DNA of 64,000 nucleotides from Bacteroidota bacterium (GTDB taxonomy: Bacteria > Bacteroidota > Bacteroidia > Chitinophagales > Chitinophagaceae), in NCBI GenBank assembly GCA_020161535.1, contig JAIUNW010000013.1, positions 40,261 to 104,260 on the forward strand, written 5' to 3'. Shown one piece after another: positions 9,436-18,199 of this stretch. The notes beneath the pieces were generated by a model that made no database searches, was not told the DNA's origin, and was given only the letters and a program-made list of their open reading frames with translations. A program made the translations under genes and the position numbers. The first letter of the stretch is position 1; every line of letters starts with the position of its first letter.

Positions 9436-12150
9436 TTACAACTTGATGGCTTTCTCCCGGTACACACCGCTGACAGTTTTTATTTCAACAAAATAAATAC
9501 CAGCAGGAAGTATGGATAGCCTATCCTGTGGCAGTAGGATATTATTAAGCCCTTCGTTCACTATGGCGCGATGGGTGTAAAGCAACCTGCCGCCAACATT
9601 GTATACGTTGATATACACCAAACCAGCCACTTTTGCTTTCAGAGCTACTTTCAGGTTGTCCGAGAAAGGCACGGGACTAAGGCCAACTGTTTCGGTCGTG
9701 CCATTTTCTTCTTTCAACCGAATGGTATTGGAAACCATCTGCCGACCGGTTTGCGTAGTGTAGACGACACGATACCAGGCTTGTCCCTCTGCAAGGTGTT
9801 CGCCGGCATACACATAGCTGCTGCCATTTGACAAACCTTTGGCCTGCATGGTGTGCACTTGCTTTGCTATTTGATCGTTGTTTATTCTTTCAATGGTAAA
9901 ATAACCGGGTTCGTTTTCCTGGAAGGTTTTCCAGTTGAGCACTACATTGCCATTTACGATATGACCCGACAGATCACCCAGTGCCGCGGGCAGTACAGAA
10001 CAACTATAATAATTGATACTGGTTTGGTCTACGCACACCGCACCTGGAAAAACCTGGCGAAGCGTATACTGACCACCATTCGCATCCTGGTAGTTTGAAA
10101 TTACCAATGAAGGGCCCATGCCTACACTTACCCCATTGTGTTGCCACTCGTAGGCTACGCCATCAATGGCGGGGTCAGCCGATAAAGTGAGGCTCGACCC
10201 ATTGCTAACACACATGCTACTGGTGCGAATGGGGGAAGCTTGCCACTCTGTGAAGGTGAAAACATTTATACTTCCATTGGGGCAGGCATCTCGTACTTCG
10301 ACCTGGTATTGGCCTGGATGTACGTTGCTGAATTGCAAACCAGATTGCCAATCGCCCCAGGTGCTGGCATTAACTTCTCTAATCCGATATGAAAAAGGGG
10401 CCCTGCCGCCGGTTAAGGTGCCCATCAACACGCCAGTACCATTCGCTGAACAAACATATCCGTTTACACCACTGAGTACGGGCTTTTGATATTGCCGAAT
10501 GGCAATCACCGTATCGAAGGTGCATCCAAAAGGATTGTACAACCGCAATAATAAACTGTTTGATTTCACCGAAAGGTAGTCGGCTTCCCAATTGGAATAG
10601 GCATTGGCTGTGGTTGGTGTTGATACCACATTGGTGGGCGTATAGCCAGGCGAAACAGCGGTTACGTATATATCAGCGCCACCGTAGTTGGTCGGCGTAA
10701 GACATGCCTGGAAATTACTGGTGATTTTTACATGCAGGTCAGCGCCGCCGCTACAGTTCTCCACCTGCGTAACCTGAATATTCCTGATCAGCGGATTATC
10801 AACCACAACCGTCACCGTATCGCGCTCACCACATTCATCTACAGCACCGATCGTATAGGTGCCCAGTTGAAGATCTTTATAATTCACCCATGAATAGCCG
10901 GTCGGCATATCCAGTGTTTCACCCACTCGTTCCGGACCCGACAAGATCGTATACCGAATAGTACCCGTGGCGCTTTGGTAGGTTTGCCACAAAGTGATAG
11001 AACCGGTGCCAGGTTTGGAACAACCAGGTGCATCACAACCGAATATATTGAAAGCGGGCTTTCCTTTCCGGGTATAGGTGGTAGTAAGGGTTTCGCCACA
11101 ACTATTGTAATGAACAAAACGATAACAGGTATCAAATTCTAAAGTCATCGTCGGACTAAAATACGAGGTCTGTGGTGACTCAGTAAAGTCATAGACCAGC
11201 GCATTGTTCGAGCATTTGTAAACCCGGTAACCGACCGAAACGCCATATTTCCATGCATTGCCAACATGCACCTGGTAGCCACCACAAATATTGGCCACGA
11301 GGCTAATATCAATTCCGGGACGATTAAAGGTGAAATTACTTTTGCGCATTCTGCCGCAAGTATCGTATGCGAGCATTTGCCAGTTTCCATAAGTATGCGA
11401 ATAGCCGACGAGTGTATCACATTTTACCGGATATTCATAACCGTTGGCTTTCAGTGTATCACCGGTTGGCGTAACATACCATATCATCATTTGGGTATGC
11501 GAAGAAGTTTTAGAAAAACCGGTTGTCGGGCAAACAATAAGGTCGGTACAATTGGCATGTTGCAAACTATAGCCATAAGTGTACGCTACAAAATCGCCTG
11601 TATCAATCGCCAACGTAACATTGGTGGTACGTACTACGCCACAACTATCGAAAGCCTGTAAGGTATACTGACCGGCAGGCAAGCCGCAAAACTCAGGTGT
11701 TGATTGCGCGGGCCGCGTTTGCGGACCACTGATCAACGCATACGAATAGGGCGCCCTGCCATTTGACGGCTGCAAAGCGGTTATACAACCAGTACCTGAT
11801 GGGCAGGCTATATTTTTTTGCTTTGTCAGCAACAATCCTGGCTCGGAATAATTGCCCGCAACGGTAACATTTTTGTCAACACTACAACCATTGCGTGTTG
11901 TACGAACCACATAATTGCCAGCGGGAAGATTTAAAAAAGTGTTGTTACTTGAAGCAGCTGCCGTACGGGGGCCGCTTACAATTTCATAAATAAAGCTTGC
12001 TGAATAAGGGCTGCCGTTGACCACTATCGAACCACTTTCGCGGCAGCGACTTTCGGTACTGGTAGCTGTTACCGAAAAACTGCATTGTGCAAAAACGCCC
12101 TGTATCTGCAGTAATAGCAATAAACACAATACGATTGGCAGGTTCTTCAT
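9436..12150 (-). CDS. large secreted SprB-repeat-like protein with T9SS sorting domain
   Basis: The 904-residue protein has an N-terminal signal peptide (MKNLPIVLCLLLLLQIQGVFA, cut before QCSF). It continues with several Cys-containing beta modules of about 90 residues that repeat phrases such as SGPRT/SGPQT/SGPER, LPAGNYVV/LPAGQYTL/LQLGTYTI and DSCG/DECG, which resemble SprB repeats of gliding-motility adhesins. The last 80 residues (VGLSPVPFSDNL...VYNVGGRLL...LPAGIYFVEI...YREKAIKL) are a type A type IX secretion sorting domain. The protein is therefore expected to cross the outer membrane through T9SS and be attached to or released from the surface. No catalytic domain is visible; adhesion is an inference. 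Confidence 0.88.
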   Translation of the reverse strand: MKNLPIVLCLLLLLQIQGVFAQCSFSVTATSTESRCRESGSIVVNGSPYSASFIYEIVSGPRTAAASSNNTFLNLPAGNYVVRTTRNGCSVDKNVTVAGNYSEPGLLLTKQKNIACPSGTGCITALQPSNGRAPYSYALISGPQTRPAQSTPEFCGLPAGQYTLQAFDSCGVVRTTNVTLAIDTGDFVAYTYGYSLQHANCTDLIVCPTTGFSKTSSHTQMMIWYVTPTGDTLKANGYEYPVKCDTLVGYSHTYGNWQMLAYDTCGRMRKSNFTFNRPGIDISLVANICGGYQVHVGNAWKYGVSVGYRVYKCSNNALVYDFTESPQTSYFSPTMTLEFDTCYRFVHYNSCGETLTTTYTRKGKPAFNIFGCDAPGCSKPGTGSITLWQTYQSATGTIRYTILSGPERVGETLDMPTGYSWVNYKDLQLGTYTIGAVDECGERDTVTVVVDNPLIRNIQVTQVENCSGGADLHVKITSNFQACLTPTNYGGADIYVTAVSPGYTPTNVVSTPTTANAYSNWEADYLSVKSNSLLLRLYNPFGCTFDTVIAIRQYQKPVLSGVNGYVCSANGTGVLMGTLTGGRAPFSYRIREVNASTWGDWQSGLQFSNVHPGQYQVEVRDACPNGSINVFTFTEWQASPIRTSSMCVSNGSSLTLSADPAIDGVAYEWQHNGVSVGMGPSLVISNYQDANGGQYTLRQVFPGAVCVDQTSINYYSCSVLPAALGDLSGHIVNGNVVLNWKTFQENEPGYFTIERINNDQIAKQVHTMQAKGLSNGSSYVYAGEHLAEGQAWYRVVYTTQTGRQMVSNTIRLKEENGTTETVGLSPVPFSDNLKVALKAKVAGLVYINVYNVGGRLLYTHRAIVNEGLNNILLPQDRLSILPAGIYFVEIKTVSGVYREKAIKL

Positions 12151-12316
12151 GGTATACGAGGCTACTTGACTCTAAGAACTTTGTCTTGCCTTTTTTGTTG
12201 TTGAAAACCGACGAAAATCTGCCATTTTTCGATTTTTGGCTCGTAAAGCTACGTGTACGAGCCAGTGTATTTAGTGACGAAAAGCTGAAATCGGTAAAAT
12301 ATTAAGTGCTTACCGG

Positions 12317-12324
12317 TAAATTTG
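12317..12324 (+). promoter_or_regulatory. candidate -7 box of the 12336 gene
   Basis: TAAATTTG matches TAnnTTTG and lies 11 bp before the ATG at 12336. No clear -33 TTG is seen. Confidence 0.45.
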
Positions 12325-12335
12325 CGACGACATAG

Positions 12336-12842
12336 ATGCCCATCATGAAGAATCTGACGCTGTATCGAATCCTAACCTGGTTCCTGCTGATTATTGCAGG
12401 TTTTCTCGCTTTTGCCCTACTCTCCCTGTTGGTTGCGGCCCTGGGCAATCCGCTGATGCTGATGCCCCTGCTCTTGTTCGCGGCGCTGGTAGTGTACAGT
12501 GTTTCAAGCTGGAATTTTCTGCGGAAAGCCATCGATGCTTATCAATATTGTAAACCATCTTTGCGCGATACCCTCCGCATTACCGGCTCCATTTCACTTT
12601 TTTTGGCTGTTATTTCCTTTGCCAACAGCCTTTCGCTGCTCATTAAACCAGCTTTACTGGAGCAGGCCATCAGCCAGGCCCTGGAGATGCAGGGCAAAAC
12701 AGTAGAAGGCATGGAAACCATGTTCCGGCAATCGATCGGTGTAATGGTCCGTTTTATGTTGCTGTATTCGACGGCCCTGTTCGTACATATTATTATGACC
12801 TTCCGCCTGTTGCGTGAGCATGCAGATGCTTTTGACGCATAA
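12336..12842 (+). CDS. conserved membrane protein, unknown function
   Basis: The 168-residue protein has about four membrane segments: ILTWFLLIIAGFLAFALLSLLVAAL, PLMLMPLLLFAALVVYSVSSW, ISLFLAVISFANSLSLLI and VMVRFMLLYSTALFVHIIMTF. Between the third and fourth is a Met/Glu-rich amphipathic stretch (EMQGKTVEGMETMF). The start at 12336 follows a good -7 box; a second ATG lies three codons further on. A strong terminator follows within 25 bp, so it is a single-gene unit. I do not recognise the family. Confidence 0.7.
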   Translation: MPIMKNLTLYRILTWFLLIIAGFLAFALLSLLVAALGNPLMLMPLLLFAALVVYSVSSWNFLRKAIDAYQYCKPSLRDTLRITGSISLFLAVISFANSLSLLIKPALLEQAISQALEMQGKTVEGMETMFRQSIGVMVRFMLLYSTALFVHIIMTFRLLREHADAFDA

Positions 12843-12863
12843 GTAAATAATCCTTATATTAGG

Positions 12864-12906
12864 AAAACGAGTTGCTGCCCGGCGGTAGTGACTCGTTTTT
12901 TGTTTT
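12864..12906 (+). terminator. intrinsic terminator
   Basis: A 9-bp stem AAAACGAGT (12864-12872) / ACTCGTTTT (12891-12899) encloses a second 5-bp stem (CTGCC/GGTAG) and is followed by a T-rich run. It separates the membrane-protein gene from the ATP-grasp operon. Confidence 0.85.
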
Positions 12907-12921
12907 AACCGAACTAACTAT

Positions 12922-14367
12922 ATGCTCGATTCTTCCGTTTTCAGCGATTACAAGCGCATTCCCGGGTCGTGGGATGAAATGTGTATGGAGGAGGGAATCC
13001 GTTCGCAGTATGAACAGGTTCTCCGCACCCTCAACAGTTTATCAGCCGGCATCCTGGCGAACAAAGACAAACAGGCCAGCGAACTTTTTTTGCAGCAGGG
13101 CATCACGTTTACGGTGTACAGCAATGATGAAGGCATCGAACGCATCTTCCCTTTCGACCTTATTCCGCGGATCATAACCGGTGCCGAGTGGGCGCATATT
13201 GAAGCGGGCATTGTGCAACGCCTGAAAGCACTCAACCTTTTTCTGAAAGACATATACAGCGATCAGCAGATCCTCAAAGACGGTATTGTACCGGCTGAAC
13301 TGATTGCTTCTTGTCCGCAGTACACCCGCGAAGTATTCGGCATCAAAGTACCCTACGATATTTTTGTGCACATCAGTGGCATCGATTTGATCAGGGGTGC
13401 CGATGGTACATTTTATGTGTTGGAAGACAACCTGCGTACGCCATCGGGCGTATCATATATGCTCGAGAACCGGGAAGTGACCAAACGTTTGTTTCCCGAC
13501 ATGCTTTCCAACAGCTCGGTGCGCATGGTAAATAACTATCCGCTTGAATTGTATAATATCTTGGTATCGCTCGCGCCGCGACAGATCGCCCATCCTACTG
13601 TAGTGCTGATGACACCTGGCGTATTCAACGCTGCTTACTACGAACATACTTTTCTGGCCCGCACCATGGGCATACCGTTGGTGGAAGGCCGCGACCTGAT
13701 GGTCGACAACCACAAGGTATATATGAAAACCACCATGGGCCTGCAACAGGTGGATGTGATCTATCGGCGCATCGACGATGATTTTATGGATCCGCTGGTG
13801 TTCAGGCCCGATAGCGCCCTGGGAGTACCTGGTATACTTGGTGCTTATCGCAAGGGCAATGTGGCCCTTGTGAACGCATTCGGCAATGGTGTGGCCGACG
13901 ACAAAGCTGTGTATGCTTATGTTCCTGCTATGATTAAATATTATCTCAACGAAGAACAAATATTACCCAACGTGCCAACATTCCAAATGGCCGACACCGA
14001 TGCGCGCGATCATGTTTTTAAGAACATCCATAGCATGGTGATCAAGCGCACCAACCAAAGCGGTGGCTATGGTATGTTGATGGGCAATAGCGCCACCGAC
14101 CAGGACCTGGCTGATTTTGTAAAAGCCGTGGAAGCAGATCCGCGCAATTTTATCGCGCAACCCATTATTAACCTGAGTACGGTGCCCTGTTTTCTCAACA
14201 ACCGGTTTGAACCGAGGCATGTGGATTTACGGCCATTTGCGCTTTGTGGACCCGGCGGGATTAAGATTGTGCCCGGCGGACTCACCCGCGTTGCCCTGCG
14301 CGAAGGTTCGCTGGTCGTTAATTCCTCGCAAGGCGGTGGCAGTAAAGACACCTGGGTCATCAACTAA
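12922..14367 (+). CDS. circularly permuted ATP-grasp protein (CP_ATPgrasp_2)
   Basis: The 481-residue protein belongs to the permuted ATP-grasp family formerly called DUF404/DUF407. Family hallmarks are visible: DLIRGADGTFYVLEDNLRTPSG near residues 155-180, VSYMLENREV, LMTPGVFNAAYYEHTFLARTMGI, VIYRRIDDDFMDPL, and a C-terminal glycine-rich KRTNQSGGYGMLMG region that fits the nucleotide-binding part. Such enzymes are predicted to form amide bonds between peptides or amines and carboxylates using ATP. It is the first gene of a three-gene operon with alpha-E and transglutaminase partners, an arrangement found in many bacteria. The substrate is not known. The start is supported by the terminator and short leader before it. 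Confidence 0.92.
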   Translation: MLDSSVFSDYKRIPGSWDEMCMEEGIRSQYEQVLRTLNSLSAGILANKDKQASELFLQQGITFTVYSNDEGIERIFPFDLIPRIITGAEWAHIEAGIVQRLKALNLFLKDIYSDQQILKDGIVPAELIASCPQYTREVFGIKVPYDIFVHISGIDLIRGADGTFYVLEDNLRTPSGVSYMLENREVTKRLFPDMLSNSSVRMVNNYPLELYNILVSLAPRQIAHPTVVLMTPGVFNAAYYEHTFLARTMGIPLVEGRDLMVDNHKVYMKTTMGLQQVDVIYRRIDDDFMDPLVFRPDSALGVPGILGAYRKGNVALVNAFGNGVADDKAVYAYVPAMIKYYLNEEQILPNVPTFQMADTDARDHVFKNIHSMVIKRTNQSGGYGMLMGNSATDQDLADFVKAVEADPRNFIAQPIINLSTVPCFLNNRFEPRHVDLRPFALCGPGGIKIVPGGLTRVALREGSLVVNSSQGGGSKDTWVIN

Positions 14368-14397
14368 ACTTCTAACCCTCATCATTAGCCGAAAAAT

Positions 14398-15339
14398 ATG
14401 CTAAGTAGAATTGCCGATTCCCTATACTGGCTCAGTCGCTATCTCGAGAGAACAGATGCCCTGGTGCGGTCGCTCCAAGTCAACTATGCATTGTCGTTAG
14501 ATCGGGGCGAATACCATACCCAGAGTTGGCGGCAACTGGCTTTAATGTTTAGTTCGGCTGAACCGGCTAAGCTCGAACAATTAGCCAATGACCCCCAGGC
14601 TGTGGTGCAGCACCTCATTTATGATAATATCAACGGCAATGCCATTCGGGCGATGGTGATCAAAGCGCGCGAGAATGCCCGTGGTGCACAAGACCATGTT
14701 ACGAAGGAAGTTTGGGAGCAGGTGAACCAACTCTATCATCTCATCAACAACCCCCTGCTGCAACAGCGTATGCAGCGAAACGACAGCATGGCTGTATTGG
14801 AAGAACTGGGTAAGGAGCTCATCATGTACCAGGGCATGATCGACAATACCATGCCACGCAATATGGGCTGGAACTTCATGACCCTGGGTAAATTCACGGA
14901 GAGATGCATGATCACCCTTGAATTTGCCAACCAGCATTTTGAAGGGGCGGGGTATGAATTAACGCATTCGCGCGATGTATTGTACTGGCGTAACCTTTTG
15001 TTGTCGTTGTCGGGGTATGAACTGCATTTGAAAACCTATCGAAGTACCCAGTACAACCAAAATGTGGCCGACCAGATTATTTTCAACAAGCAGTTTCCAC
15101 GCTCAACCAGTTATTGCGTTGAACGCATTGGGTTTTACCTGAAAAAGATTATACAAACCAATCGCAGCGATGAAGCGACCAGTCTGGTCAAATTGTACGG
15201 TCGACTCTACAGTAAAATTGAATATGCTGATATGGGGATTGTTCGTGAAAAAGGCATACAGGCTTACTTACACGAAATAAAAACCGAGCTGTTTCATTTT
15301 AACAACCAATTGAGCCAACTTTTTTTCTCTTACGCCTAA
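14398..15339 (+). CDS. alpha-E domain-containing protein
   Basis: This all-helical protein of 313 residues is the usual companion of the permuted ATP-grasp enzyme. The N-terminus MLSRIADSLYWLSRYLERTD is the family signature (alpha-E, formerly DUF403), and the rest is a series of amphipathic helices with many conserved Arg/Asn residues, such as NIMGWNFMTLGKFTERC-like and DVLYWRNLLLSLSGYE segments. It has no signal peptide or membrane helix and should act in the cytoplasm. The gene begins 30 bp after the ATP-grasp stop and is followed 10 bp later by the transglutaminase gene. The family's precise role is not established; a substrate-presenting or regulatory role in peptide modification is a prediction. 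Confidence 0.92.
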   Translation: MLSRIADSLYWLSRYLERTDALVRSLQVNYALSLDRGEYHTQSWRQLALMFSSAEPAKLEQLANDPQAVVQHLIYDNINGNAIRAMVIKARENARGAQDHVTKEVWEQVNQLYHLINNPLLQQRMQRNDSMAVLEELGKELIMYQGMIDNTMPRNMGWNFMTLGKFTERCMITLEFANQHFEGAGYELTHSRDVLYWRNLLLSLSGYELHLKTYRSTQYNQNVADQIIFNKQFPRSTSYCVERIGFYLKKIIQTNRSDEATSLVKLYGRLYSKIEYADMGIVREKGIQAYLHEIKTELFHFNNQLSQLFFSYA

Positions 15340-15349
15340 CAACGCCCCT

Positions 15350-16291
15350 ATGCCTACTTATCGCATACAACATATCACCAGCTATGAATACGACCGTCCG
15401 GTTACAGAGAGCGTAAATGAAATCAGGGTCTTTCCCTATGCCTGCCCTGATCAGGAAGTGTTGCAACACGACCTGGTTATCACTGGTCAGCCCGACATAC
15501 AATATTATCTCGACTACTGGGGCAATCGCTGTGGCGTATTCAACCTGGTGCCCCCGCACACAGAACTGATCATCGAAAGCAAATTGTTGGTACGAACACT
15601 TGCTTCTTCCTGGCCAGCTATGCAGAACAACAGCGGGTTTGAACAACTGGCGCAGGAGACCAGCAATAGTTTGGGATTATTAGAGCTAACCAAGGCTGAT
15701 GCCATTAAAAACAGTGAAGTGATCCAGGAATTCGTTAAGCAAATCAACCAGCCCTGGAAGGGTGTGGCGGCCACGATTCAGGACTGCAGCCAGTATATTT
15801 TCAGCCACTTCAAATACATCAAGGGCATTACCAATGTAGAATCAACGGTAGATGAAATACTCGAACACCGAGCTGGTGTATGCCAGGATTTTGCGCATGT
15901 GCTGTTACAAATGTTGCGCAGTCTGCAAATTCCCTGTCGCTATGTAAGCGGATATATATGCCCAAATAAAACCGGTTTACGGGGCGAAGGGGCTACCCAT
16001 GCCTGGGTGGAGTCATATATACCTGGTACTGGTTGGGCGGGCATCGATCCCACCAATAATATGTGGGTAACGAATCACCATGTTAAACTAGCGGTTGGAA
16101 GAAATTTCTCCGACTGTTCGCCGGTGAAAGGCAGTTTCAAGGGGCCTGCCACCCAAAAACTTTTTGTATATGTAGCGATTGATTATGAAAACGGCCAGCA
16201 TTTCGAAGAAAGAAACGTGGTTGGATCGCCGGTTAGTGGAGAAGAGCGATATTTGTTTCCCGCTGCAGATGCCGGTGGCATGCAGCAATAA
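15350..16291 (+). CDS. transglutaminase-like cysteine protease/transferase
   Basis: The 313-residue protein has the bacterial transglutaminase N-terminal beta domain (MPTYRIQHITSYEYDRPVTES, residues 1-80) and a transglutaminase core with the full triad: Cys178 in RAGVCQDFAHV, His217 in GATHAWVE and Asp233 in WAGIDPTNN. Members that cluster with ATP-grasp and alpha-E proteins are thought to cleave or transfer the peptide made or modified by the other two. No signal peptide is visible, so it should be cytoplasmic. It is the last gene of the trio; rarA starts 7 bp after its stop and may be read from the same transcript. Confidence 0.93.
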   Translation: MPTYRIQHITSYEYDRPVTESVNEIRVFPYACPDQEVLQHDLVITGQPDIQYYLDYWGNRCGVFNLVPPHTELIIESKLLVRTLASSWPAMQNNSGFEQLAQETSNSLGLLELTKADAIKNSEVIQEFVKQINQPWKGVAATIQDCSQYIFSHFKYIKGITNVESTVDEILEHRAGVCQDFAHVLLQMLRSLQIPCRYVSGYICPNKTGLRGEGATHAWVESYIPGTGWAGIDPTNNMWVTNHHVKLAVGRNFSDCSPVKGSFKGPATQKLFVYVAIDYENGQHFEERNVVGSPVSGEERYLFPAADAGGMQQ

Positions 16292-16298
16292 AAAAAAT

Positions 16299-17561
16299 AT
16301 GTCTGCACCACTTGCTGAAAGATTGAGACCCACCACGCTTGCTGAACTGGTTGGTCAGGAACACCTAACCGGGAAGGGAAGCATTCTGCGCAAAGCCATC
16401 GAACAGGGTTCGGTACCCTCAATGCTTTTATGGGGGCCACCGGGTGTAGGCAAAACAACCATTGCACATATCATCTCTCATTCGCTTGATACCCCCTTCT
16501 TCACCTTGAGTGCGATTTCAGCTGGCGTGAAAGAGGTGCGTGAAGTTATTGAGCAGGCAAAGCAACTGGATCGGGCTATATTATTTATAGATGAAATTCA
16601 CCGGTTCAATAAGTCACAACAGGATGCATTGCTCGGCGCGGTGGAGAAGGGCACCATCACCTTGATCGGCGCTACTACCGAGAACCCCTCTTTTGAAGTG
16701 AACAGCGCCTTGTTAAGTCGCTGCCAGGTATATGTACTCAAACCTCTGGAAGAAAAGCACTTGAAGTCACTGGTGCTGCAGGCTATTGAACAGGATGAAT
16801 GGTTGCGCAGCAAGAAACCGGTATTAAAAGAAACAGAGGCATTGTTTCGTTTGTCAGGCGGCGATGGCAGAAAACTGCTTAATCTATTAGAATTGGTAGT
16901 GCAGTCGGCACCAGCAGGTGATGAAACGGTATTCACCGATGACCTGGTGATGGAAGTTGCGCAGCAAAAATTGGCCTTATACGACAAAAAAGGGGAGCAG
17001 CATTATGACATCATCTCAGCCTTTATCAAATCGATGCGTGGCAGCGATCCGAATGGCGCGGTGTACTGGTTGGCCAGGATGATATCTGGTGGAGAAGATA
17101 TTAAGTTTATTGCACGTCGCATGGTGATTCTGGCCAGTGAAGACATTGGCAATGCAAACCCCAATGCCTTGCTGCTGGCGAACGCCTGTTTTGATGCCAT
17201 AAGCAAAATCGGTAACCCCGAAGCTAGAATAATATTATCGCAGTGCGCCGTTTATCTCGCCTGTTCGCCCAAGAGCAATAGCAGTTACTTGGCCATCGAT
17301 GAAGCACTGGCCATGGTCAGCCAAACGGGCGACTTATCCGTGCCCTTGCATTTGCGCAATTCGCCTACCAAACTCATGAAGAACATGGGTTATGGTAAGG
17401 GTTATGAATATGCACACGACTACGAACAAAATTTTTCGGCGCAAGAATATCTACCCGATGAATTAAAAGGGCATGCTTTCTTCAAGCCCAACGCAAATGC
17501 GCGTGAAGAGGAAATGAAAAAATTTCTGCAAACCCGCTGGAAAGGGAAATACGGTTATTAA
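16299..17561 (+). CDS. rarA: replication-associated recombination protein A (AAA+ ATPase)
   Basis: RarA/MgsA acts at stalled replication forks, related to clamp-loader ATPases. The 420-residue protein shows MSAPLAERLRPTTLAELVGQ at the start, Walker A GPPGVGKT at 46-53, Walker B ILFIDE at 94-99 in the family context LFIDEIHRFNKSQQDALL, sensor 1 LIGATTENPSF and arginine-finger region NSALLSRCQV, then the C-terminal MgsA domain (FIKSMRGSDPNGAVYWLARM, ASEDIGNANPNAL). The frame is open further upstream to 16179, but that part overlaps the transglutaminase gene; ATG 16299 gives the family's standard start. It sits 7 bp behind the transglutaminase gene. Confidence 0.97.
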   Translation: MSAPLAERLRPTTLAELVGQEHLTGKGSILRKAIEQGSVPSMLLWGPPGVGKTTIAHIISHSLDTPFFTLSAISAGVKEVREVIEQAKQLDRAILFIDEIHRFNKSQQDALLGAVEKGTITLIGATTENPSFEVNSALLSRCQVYVLKPLEEKHLKSLVLQAIEQDEWLRSKKPVLKETEALFRLSGGDGRKLLNLLELVVQSAPAGDETVFTDDLVMEVAQQKLALYDKKGEQHYDIISAFIKSMRGSDPNGAVYWLARMISGGEDIKFIARRMVILASEDIGNANPNALLLANACFDAISKIGNPEARIILSQCAVYLACSPKSNSSYLAIDEALAMVSQTGDLSVPLHLRNSPTKLMKNMGYGKGYEYAHDYEQNFSAQEYLPDELKGHAFFKPNANAREEEMKKFLQTRWKGKYGY

Positions 17562-17625
17562 TCGGCTGCAACGATTATCTTCGAACAGTCGCCCGTAACA
17601 ACGGTTGGCTAATACCATTTCATTT

Positions 17626-18078
17626 ATGCAAATACGCTGGCAATTGTCCCCCTTCCATGAACTCAATGCAAACGAGTTATACCAATTGCTGCGTTTGCGC
17701 AGTGAAGTATTTGTGGTAGAGCAAAACTGCGTATTTCTCGACATGGACAATTACGACCAGCAATGCTGGCATCTTTTGGGCTGGGAAGGCCATTTGCTGG
17801 CGGCTGCCGTTCGGCTGGTACCGCCGGGATTGATCTACGACGAGATTTCGATCGGCCGGGTGGTGACCTCCCCCCTCGCCCGCGGCACCGGCAAGGGAAA
17901 ACTCCTCATGGAAGAAGCCATCCGCAGTGCCCTCGAATTATTTGGCAATAACGACATACGCATTGGTGCTCAATATTATCTGAAACATTTTTATGAGTCG
18001 CTTCACTTTGAAGTTGCAGGTAATATATATATGGAAGACGGCATCGAACACGTAAAGATGCTGCGAAAAACCAGGTAA
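17626..18078 (+). CDS. elaA: ElaA-type GNAT acetyltransferase
   Basis: The 150-residue protein closely follows the ElaA pattern: ELYQLLRLRSEVFVVEQNC near residue 20, the acetyl-CoA binding turn IGRVVTSPLARGTGKGKLLMEEA (motif A, with RGTGKG), and the C-terminal LGAQ-like IGAQYYLKHFYESLHFEV, ending EDGIEHVKM. GNAT enzymes transfer acetyl from acetyl-CoA to an amine; the ElaA substrate is not known. The ATG at 17626 is chosen over the upstream TTG at 17605, since ElaA proteins begin with the W-x-L strand. The gene stands 64 bp behind rarA and is followed by a hairpin. Confidence 0.88.
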   Translation: MQIRWQLSPFHELNANELYQLLRLRSEVFVVEQNCVFLDMDNYDQQCWHLLGWEGHLLAAAVRLVPPGLIYDEISIGRVVTSPLARGTGKGKLLMEEAIRSALELFGNNDIRIGAQYYLKHFYESLHFEVAGNIYMEDGIEHVKMLRKTR

Positions 18079-18119
18079 TTCTTCCCACGTAGTTTTACGC
18101 GTTACAAAAAAAATTATAC

Positions 18120-18147
18120 GAAGCCTATACGAGAGGCTTCTTCTTTG
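18120..18147 (+). terminator. probable intrinsic terminator after elaA
   Basis: GAAGCCT (18120-18126) pairs with AGGCTTC (18134-18140) around a 7-nt loop, followed by TTCTTTG. The T-run is weak, but the place, 41 bp after the elaA stop, fits termination. Confidence 0.6.
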
Positions 18148-18199
18148 TCGTTTCATGGTAGAATCCCTGTAACCGTTGGAAAACATAAATCTGATATTC

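Noticed and set aside
16179..16298. N-terminal extension of RarA by 40 residues
   Set aside because: The extension overlaps the transglutaminase gene in another frame and has no RarA similarity; the standard start is at 16299.
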